Assembly (NCBI GenBank): GCA_964016985.1
Contig: OZ024828.1
Span: forward strand, 2,319,701-2,383,700
From: Anodontia alba
Taxonomy: Eukaryota; Mollusca; Bivalvia; Lucinida; Lucinidae
Length of the DNA stretch: 64,000 bases
Direction: 5' to 3'
Position numbers and translations under genes: made by a program. The notes under the pieces were generated by a model. It was given only the letters and a program-made list of their open reading frames with translations, was not told where the DNA came from and did not search any database. Position 1 is the first letter of the stretch. The number at the start of each line of letters is the position of its first letter. Below, one piece after another: positions 57,367 to 64,000 of this stretch.

Positions 57367-57517
57367 ACCGGACAACGTGTATATTTCGTGTTTCGAATAC
57401 CTATCAGAAAATTCATGTTGGATTCTTGAAGTCTATTTTTTTTAACAGCGCAAACGTCCTTATCTAACAATGAGCAAATAGAATGATTGTCTATGGCAAA
57501 CGGATAATTATTTCTAA

Positions 57518-58168
57518 GGGTGCATTCCACAGTTTCGCACTTTTGAACCTGGCAAAAATGTCAATAACTAGGGGTAGGGCTAGAAACCAGTCTGAAAATA
57601 CTTTTTGCTGCACATTTTGACCAAAACTGAAGTTTTATGCTTGTCAGTTATTGTTAACACTGATAAAAAAAGACTTTTCTTGAGGTCACCTGACCTTTTT
57701 ATAAAACAGTGTAGGTAAAATACGAAACTGTTGAACTCTGTCTGGTACCCGGTTTTACCTTGTCAAAAATTGTAGCATGCTTTTCTGTGGATTTTATCTT
57801 AAAAACGAGGTGGCTTACAGGTGTTGATTTCTGGATAAAAGTAATATTCTGTAGGCGCTCTGTCAAATTTCCAACTGTTTCAGACCAGTGCATTGTCCTG
57901 GAGTTGATGATAATCATTCGAAAACTGCACTTTTTGCATAAATTTGACCGCAGTCGGAGGGGGGTGGGGTATTGTTTACATTAGTGCAACAGCAGGTTTT
58001 GGTACATTGCAGTTATTTTTATGATGCTTAAATTATTATTTGGTATGTTTGCAATTTATTGATACAGTACCTAATGGACAGGTACTGTTATATTTGCTGT
58101 GATTGCATTTTATGTATGTGAGGGCTGTAAACAGATAGAAATGCAAGTCAAAACTGTGGAGTGCACCC
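57518..58168. mobile_element. PIF/Harbinger-like non-autonomous element
   Basis: Ends GGGTGCATTCCACAGTTT and AAACTGTGGAGTGCACCC are inverted with one mismatch. TAA lies on both sides (57515-57517, 58169-58171), matching the 3-bp TWA target duplication of this superfamily. Length 651 bp with no transposase frame. Small frames inside are not recognised. Confidence 0.65.
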
Positions 58169-58720
58169 TAAAGATGTGGATTGCCACCGAAACAACGGCT
58201 ATTATGTGAACCTTCGGAATCAAAGGGAAGTAATCAACTAGAGATAAACCGAAATTGGACGTAAAAGAAGTCAATGTAAACCACGGTTGGCGGAAAACTC
58301 CTCGTCGAAGTTAAATCAACGCTGAATTCATTGCAAATATACCTGAATTTCCTTCAATACGTCTATTAGATACTTCTGATACCCAATTATTGCATTGAAG
58401 TACACAAAAATAGATTAAATCAGTAAAATACAACAGATTTTGTTATAACCCCCGCCGCCAAAATGTTCCTACCCCCATCCCCTTATCCCCTGTCCACCCT
58501 CTCTTTTTTCAACTTTTGAACTTCACCATTTTTGGTGTTTAAGTATTTAATATGTCAGTGCATGTTTAAGGGAAAGCATTTAGTTGGGAGCATAGTGTTT
58601 TACAAACACACTGTCTATAGGTCCTTATTTATTTTGCTGTGCTAAGCCTAAGCTTAAAATTTGGAAGCCCAGTCTTACCCTGAAATTCTTAAAACCATCA
58701 AGCAAAAGGTGGAATTTCTA
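58169..58720. other. No gene; isolated tandem-core terminus
   Basis: 58568-58618 carries GGGAAAGCATTTAGTTGGGA and GTTTTACAAACACACTGTC, the same terminus that ends the array at 49.88 kb, here without its core. The rest is unassigned. Confidence 0.4.
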
Positions 58721-58931
58721 CAAATTATTCACTGTACGTTGGAAATATCTACTGTTGCTTTGTTTTTTTTAAGAGGATAGCACGTACACAGTCCCCCACA
58801 CTAATAAAATGCGTACCCGAGTTACCCAAATTATTCACTGTACATTGGAAATATCTACTGTTAATTTGCTTTTTCAGGGGATAGCGCGTACGCAGTCCCC
58901 CACACTAATAAATTGCGTACCCGAGTTACCC
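58721..58931. repeat. ~106-bp tandem duplication
   Basis: Unit 1 (58721-58826) and unit 2 (58827-58931) share CAAATTATTCACTGTAC-TTG, GAAATATCTACTGTT and CAGTCCCCCACACTAATAAA. They differ at about eight positions. Only unit 2 has a clean TTTTTCAG acceptor. Confidence 0.9.
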
Positions 58932-59030
58932 ACATTTGGGGCAATCGCAGGCGTCAGCTCGACCGAAGTGCAATGGAAGAGCCTCTTCCTGGGAGAACCG
59001 CCTTGCTGATCACGGTGTCTCCTGTACCAG
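58878..59030 (+). CDS. Candidate exon with strong splice donor
   Basis: An acceptor (GCTTTTTCAG|GGG) and a consensus donor (TACCAG|GTAAGT at 59031) bound 153 bp. An ATG at 58973-58975 with G at +4 opens a frame MEEPLPGRTALLITVSPVP that runs into the donor without a stop. It could be the first coding exon of a plus-strand gene extending right, but the exon start lies in a tandem duplication and no following exon is recognised. It may be fortuitous or transposon-derived. Confidence 0.3.
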
Positions 59031-59534
59031 GTAAGTATGATTTATCGTACACGTTTGCTCATTTTATATGAGGGTTATATTATTTGTAACTGGTCTTTTT
59101 ACAGTCAACCAAAATCGTTTATTTGTAAAATAAGTAAAATAAATAATACATTTCTGTGGGTTTTCCACTCCGAGATGAGGTTTCTATATCCACCCTTATT
59201 GAATGGTAAATTATCAGATAAAATGGTACATTGATAAATTAATTACATGCATTTTCTTATCGTTTGCACTTCTTAAACGACAACAGATACGGGCTACATG
59301 TACGTCTATTAATAGTACAGTACAGGTATGTGTATTATATAAATAGAACAATAGAGGCCAACGGTTCAAGTATTGGCTTTTCAAATAGCATATATTTGTT
59401 ACCAGCGCTTTGTTCAGGTTACGGTACACATTTCAATGACGACACAGATCTAAAACTGCATACTGAGAACTGCCAATGAATCATGAGCTGGTCCAGTTTT
59501 GGACTGATCATCGGGTCCCCTAATAAGACTTTAT

Positions 59535-60710
59535 AGCCTTTCTTTCTTTCTTCCGTTACGTCTTAACCTCCGAAGAGGACGTCAGACGGGGTTCGGTAAA
59601 CGAGTGCAAAAGGGGGTTAGCTGAAAATAAAAGAGGTGCACAGTTAAGAAAAAGAATATACAGATGTGAAACAAGAGTTAGTATAGTTAAAAGATAAAAG
59701 CTTGTTGGGTGTTTAGGGTGAGATATGGACTACTTGGCACACAGCATAGCTGAATTGTGCCACAGTAGGTAGGATTGGGATGTGGTGTTCTAGGGCATTC
59801 CAGTGAACTATGATACGGGGAAAGAATGTGTACTTGTAATAGTCACGGAGGGTAGGAATCTGTCTATATGCCAAGGGGTGATTGGACTTAGACGGCCTTG
59901 TATTGGGAATAAGGTAGTCTGCTGCAGGTATGACGACAAGATCATATGTGATCTTGTACATAAGAATCAATCTACTGTCTATCCGACGTTGTTCCAGAGT
60001 GCGTCAGTTTAGGTCCTTTAACATTCGGATTACACTAGAGGTGCGCTGGTAATCACGAGTAGCCCATCTGGCTGCCCTGCACTGAACTGCTTCAACTTTA
60101 GCAATATTTGTAGCTGTGTGGGGAGACCAGACCGTCGAAGCATACTCCAACTGGGGTCACTAGAGTTTTGTAGGCTGTGGATTTGAGGTCCTGATTATGG
60201 ACCTTAATATTCCGTTTAAGAAACCACAAAGGCTGGTTAGCTTTCTTGGTAATCAAATCAATATGGGGGCTCCAAGAAAGGTCATCTGAGATTGTAACAC
60301 CCAGATATTTGGCCGATGGGACTGTTTGAAGGACAGTGTCATGGAGGATATATTTAGTTTGGATGGGACATTTGGCTCTTGTGATATGCAGGTCCTGGCA
60401 ATTTGAAGGGTTGAAGCCCCTGTCCCATCGTTGTTCCCATTTTTCGAGGGTGTGAAGATCATTCCCCAGCCAGCATTCTTTATAAATCTATAGCGGGCCG
60501 TTGTCGGCCCGTCAGCTACCCTGACGGGCCGATAACGGCCCGCTATAGATTTATAAAGAATGCTTACTGGGTCTGCAGTGTTATTGACTCATTGACTCAC
60601 CTTCAGAGCTAATAGCTAGGTACATGGCCGTATCATCTGCAAAAAGCCTAACTCTGGACTTGACCTGGTCAGGTAGGTCATTTATATAGGCCTATTCAGG
60701 TGTTTTGATA
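59535..60710 (-). pseudogene. 5'-truncated LINE (CR1/Jockey-type), minus strand, disabled
   Basis: Read from 60710 downwards, the frame gives YINDLPDQVKS and VRLFADDTAMYLAIS (catalytic ADD near 60630). It is then interrupted by the 107-bp hairpin element at 60465-60571. It continues LHTLEKWEQRWDRGFN, LGVTISDDLSWSPHID and ITKKANQPLWFLKRN, and after several stops and frame changes ends MYKITYDLVVIPAADYLIPN, RQIPTLRDYYKY and QVVHISP, with its stop at 59713-59715. The end of the element on this strand is a (GAAA)n-like tail near 59540. This family differs from the plus-strand LINE at 53.7 kb. Confidence 0.85.
60465..60571. mobile_element. 107-bp hairpin element (copy 2), inside LINE RT
   Basis: Same 51-5-51 plan: CCCAGCCAGCATTCTTTATA ... 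TATAAAGAATGCTTACTGGG. The loop reads CTACC, so this copy is reversed relative to the others. TC lies on both sides. The host is the minus-strand LINE. Confidence 0.9.
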
Positions 60711-60840
60711 ATCTTGCCGATGGCAGATCTAAGGTCTGACTTGAAATCGTGTGGTCACGAGTTTGATTTCTGCGACAGGTGCTGAAAAAGGAAATTAAGC
60801 ACTTTTGATCAGGATCTACACTATGTATATGGAACATATA

Positions 60841-60947
60841 CCCAGTAAACATTCTACATAAATCTATAGCGGGCCGTTATCGGCCCGTCAGGGTAGCTGA
60901 CGGGCCGATAACGGACCGCTGTAGATTTCTGAAGAATGCTAACTGGG
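60841..60947. mobile_element. 107-bp hairpin element (copy 3)
   Basis: CCCAGTAAACATTCTACATA ... GAAGAATGCTAACTGGG with loop GGTAG. TA flanks both sides. A few arm mismatches (CGGACCGCTGTAGATTTCTG) suggest it is older than copy 1. Confidence 0.9.
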
Positions 60948-62231
60948 TAGGTATTTCTGACAAAAAGAGAATGAATATACAACCGGCTACGTCTACCAGG
61001 CGTGGTCAAGTTTATTTTGAATATAACAATAATGATAGAGCCAATGTAATGATAACGTTGTTCAACCGAATTTATGAAAGGACTCAGCCTTTTGACAGTG
61101 AAAGGCAATGTAATTTGCTCACATGTAGACCACTTTTGGTTAGTTCCTTGTAACTTACCTATACATTGTTCTGTTCATTTGTAATTTAATCTCATCGTTC
61201 GCACCTTTCGGTACTACTCACTGTGTACCTACTATATAGATCTGTTCAGTTTTCAAATTTTTAACGCTACCAGGCAACTGAGTCACATAGAGACAGCGCC
61301 TGCGTGAACATGTTAATTTGTCAGCAGTAAAAGAACACAGAGCACTGTGCCCTAAATATTCGGACAGAAAGGCCTAAGTAAACAATGTAGACCCAGGTGT
61401 GACGCCACAGAACGTGACAAATGATCAGAGTCTACACTGTTTGCCACTCACCCACCACTTTTAGATGCATCAACATGTAGCAGCCTAGTCCCACGCTATG
61501 AGTTTTACTTTTTTAATCTAACGAAGGTAAAATACTCCATGTTGACTATTTTTCTACATGTATCATTTCCCTTGCCTGTCAGAAACTCATAACTGATCAG
61601 GCAAATCAGAGAAGGACACTCCAAATCCAAAATACAGAATTTTTGTAGAATATGAATTGCTTTTATGCTGATTCAAATATCAGTTAGACGGGAGCCTGTT
61701 TTAACATGTAGCAAAATGGGCTTGCTCAAATTTTGGGACGAATATGGTCAGGATTGAACTCGGAAAATATTTGGGCGGGGGTGTGCCGCTGGAACTTTGA
61801 AGACACCCCCCTATTCATATAATTTCCAGACTGACAAAATATACCTATTCATATAATTTGCGTGTAAAAGATACCCTATTTATATAATAGAAGAATATTA
61901 GTAAACGCTAGTTGAACCAAAACAGACTACTGTGCATTTTGATTATGTTAGTGGCCAGGTAAGACTTAAGCTACTTTTCTGTCAAAATTTCAAATTAATC
62001 GGCTATTGATATAATGCTGCTTTAGAAATGGGGGCTGTTTACATAATTGTGTGATAAAATTGATACCTTATCATATAATCTCAGGCATGAAAAGTACACC
62101 TATACTGTTTTATAAAGGAAGTGACTATCCCCCCAACACCCCACCCCAACCCCGCGAGACGCTAGGTAAGGTGAACGGTTTCCTTTGCGTAAAAAACACA
62201 TGGTAAAGAACTTATTATAATTTTGTCGATG
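60948..62231. other. Gene-free stretch with an H60 hairpin
   Basis: 61378-61444 is an H60 copy (GTAAACAATGTAGACCCAGG / GATCAGAGTCTACACTGTTTG). 61805-61905 holds three degenerate repeats of CCCTATTCATATAATTT type. No gene is seen. Confidence 0.5.
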
Positions 62232-62338
62232 CCCAGCTAGCATTCTACGTAAATCTATATCGGGCCGTCATCGGCCCGTCAGGGTAGCTGACGGGCCGAT
62301 GACGGCCCGATGTGGGTTTACGTAGAATGCTAGCTGGG
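62232..62338. mobile_element. 107-bp hairpin element (copy 4)
   Basis: CCCAGCTAGCATTCTACGTA ... TACGTAGAATGCTAGCTGGG, loop GGTAG, nearly perfect arms. The flanks (TG left, AC right) do not match, unlike the other three copies. Confidence 0.9.
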
Positions 62339-62891
62339 ACGACCGTGAACCTTTAATATCTGAAGGTGAGATCAGTGCCCGGATCAGTGCTGCGTGCAGA
62401 AGTGCGAAAGTTTTGCACTGGATCCCTGTACCTTACGACGAGCGCCAACAGGAGCAGGGGTCCAGGGCAAAACACTCGCGGGTAACTTGGACCCGGGGTC
62501 CACGGAAAGCTAATAACTCTTGTCTTACTATTAAGACAGGGGCGGATTCAGATTGGATTGGGGTGAGGGGTGTGGATGTGGGTAAGGGGGTCAGCGAAAC
62601 CCGCTTTAACTCAAAATTGCTTTTTTTATGGGATTTTTTTTAATAAATTTGATAAATTTTGGATACCATATTTACCCTAACTATTCACACCCCTTATCCG
62701 TGGGATGTTCGAAATGAATTGCTTATTGTCCTCTAGCTCGATATCCACGTGGGGCACGATAAAAACCAATACATACCTGTATAGGGCTATTCAATATCTA
62801 CACAATGGTATATAAATGTACATGTAAGACTAAGTGTAAGACATAAAATTTGCCATTTGAATACACGCAGTCATTGACCACTGCAGTAAAA
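62339..62891. other. No recognised gene; probable 5' flank of the mariner element
   Basis: GGTCCAGGGCAAAACACTCGC and GGACCCGGGGTCC are locally GC-rich but not identifiable. The left inverted repeat of the mariner element should lie here; I could not define it. Confidence 0.3.
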
Positions 62892-63962
62892 ATGGTTGGT
62901 AGAAGCTTCGACAAAAAAGATGAAATACGGGCTTACGTCAAAGCTGGCTCAAAACTTGGTTGTTCTTTGAAGAAGCTGATGACTGAAATTTCTACTGCTT
63001 TTGGACCTTCTTGTGTGTCTTATGACACAGTTCGGCGGTGGAAAAAGAACTTTGAGTCTGGTGTAGAGTCCATCAAAAATGCACCGAAATCAGGTAGGCC
63101 AAAATCTGCATCTCGTAAAGAAATCGTTTCCAAGTTGAAGGAGATGCCAGATTTACAGTTCGTGATATTGCACGAAAGGTAGGCATATCACTTTCAACGG
63201 TTCACCTTATTTTGAAGAAGCATTTGAAAGTCAGAAAGATTTCTGCTAGATGGGTGCCACATCTGCTGACTGACGAGCAAAAGAGGCAACGGGTTAAAGT
63301 GGCCAAAAAGCTGCTTCAAATGTTTCCAAAATATGACAAAAAGCAGTTTGCCAATGTCGTCACAGGTGATGAAACCTGGGTCCATTATTTTGAGCCCGTC
63401 AGAAAGGTTAGCAATAAGATCTGGGCCACTAAACACAGCAAACGCCCAATAATTGCCAAACATTCTTTGAGTACAAAGAAGGTTTTGTATGCAATCTTCT
63501 CTGGTGAAGGAGTCGCAATAAAAGTGCCAGTGAAAAAGGGCAAAAGCATCACCGGAAAGTACTACAAAGACGTAGTACTGAAGAAACTGAAAAAGTATTA
63601 TCAGAAACGACGCCCTGCCACTGGCTTTAAACATGTCCGTCTTCTACATGACAATGCCCCAGCTCATACCTCCGCAATAGTTACGGCGTTTTTGAAGAAA
63701 GAAAAAGTAACTGTTTTGCCTCACGCCCCCCCCCACCCCGTATTCCCCAGACCTTGCTCCATGTGATTTCTTTTTGTTTCCGAAATTGAAAGCATTCCTT
63801 GCTGGGCGGAAATACCAGTCCCGACAGGCACTTGGATCTGCCATTCATCAGTACCTTATTACTGTGCCCAAATCAGCGTACCGTGACGCCTTCAAGAAGT
63901 GAATACATCGGCTGAAACTTTGCATTTCTAGCCACGGGTAGTATTTCGAGGGCATGAACTGA
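62892..63962 (+). pseudogene. Mariner transposase, disabled (DD34D)
   Basis: ATG at 62892 opens MVGRSFDKKDEIRAYVKAG, with a helix-turn-helix region (GCSLKKLMTEI, SYDTVRRWKKNF). After a one-base loss near 63150 the frame resumes TVRDIARKVGIS, then WVPHLLTDEQKRQRV. The catalytic aspartates are in TGDETW (63368-63370), HDNAPAH (63650-63652) and, after an indel in a C tract at about 63726, CDFFLFPKLK (63765-63767). The spacing between the last two is 34 residues when the indel is corrected, as in mariner. Further stops occur at 63900-63902, where Trp is expected, and 63939-63941. The family end YFEGMN is followed by a stop at 63960-63962. Full length is about 350 residues, the normal size. Multiple lesions mean no active enzyme. 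The window ends before the right terminal repeat can be defined. Confidence 0.85.
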
Positions 63963-64000
63963 GTACTTCTGGGCTCACTTGAAATTTGAAGTCTCCAGAT

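Noticed and set aside
62413..62643. 76-codon plus-strand frame in a GC-rich patch
   Set aside because: No domain, no splice or start context, and low-complexity Gly/Arg content from G-rich sequence.

Overview
This window reads as invertebrate nuclear DNA, most likely from a bivalve mollusc (a clam-like heteroconch is my best guess). It is AT-rich, has GT-AG introns and almost no long open frames, and is packed with tRNA-headed SINEs and hairpin-bounded elements with tandem-repeat cores. Most of the roughly 110 longer open frames are shadows of repeats. There is no rRNA gene, CRISPR array, operon or prokaryotic feature.

Layout. 1-3.2 kb: the 3' part of a plus-strand gene, with an 87-bp exon at 400-486 and an intact 536-codon terminal exon at 1569-3176. 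It encodes an HMGXB3-like protein with a KDZ-transposase-like C-terminal half. 3.3-12.1 kb: SINEs, a fold-back element and four tandem-core elements. 12.1-12.7 kb and 44.2-46.9 kb: four copies of one repeat (called R here) that behaves as the 3' end of a reverse-transcriptase element; a decayed ORF end sits just upstream of one copy. 14.5-26.4 kb: more arrays, SINEs, a piggyBac-like and a pogo-like MITE, and a (TA)n tract. 27.1-27.3 kb (minus): an exon-like segment encoding parts of PDZ domains, resembling GRIP proteins, with a broken frame. 28.2-31.2 kb: the largest tandem-core element, interrupted by a TA-flanked MITE. 31.2-42.3 kb: mostly SINEs and MITEs with clear target-site duplications (TSDs). 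42.3-44.0 kb: repeat-poor, with a CpG-rich candidate promoter and first exon on the minus strand. 47.9-48.5 kb: a GC-rich island with two small minus-strand ORFs, one cysteine-rich. 48.5-53.7 kb: three large arrays. 53.7-60.7 kb: two decayed LINE-type retrotransposons on opposite strands, each split in its reverse-transcriptase region by the same 107-bp hairpin element. 62.9-64.0 kb: a decayed mariner transposase.

How the parts relate. Only the HMGXB3-like exon looks intact. If the PDZ exon and the 43.6-kb promoter belong to one minus-strand gene, the repeats between them would be intron; this is inference. The most novel-looking signal is architectural. At least ten elements with unrelated tandem cores share the same plan: a terminal hairpin, a short GTCC/GTCT-rich module (or its complement) and a tandem core. 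Separately, at least four SINE families share one short 3' tail, which suggests they borrow the same LINE machinery. All assignments rest on reading the sequence and on family knowledge; no database search was run.
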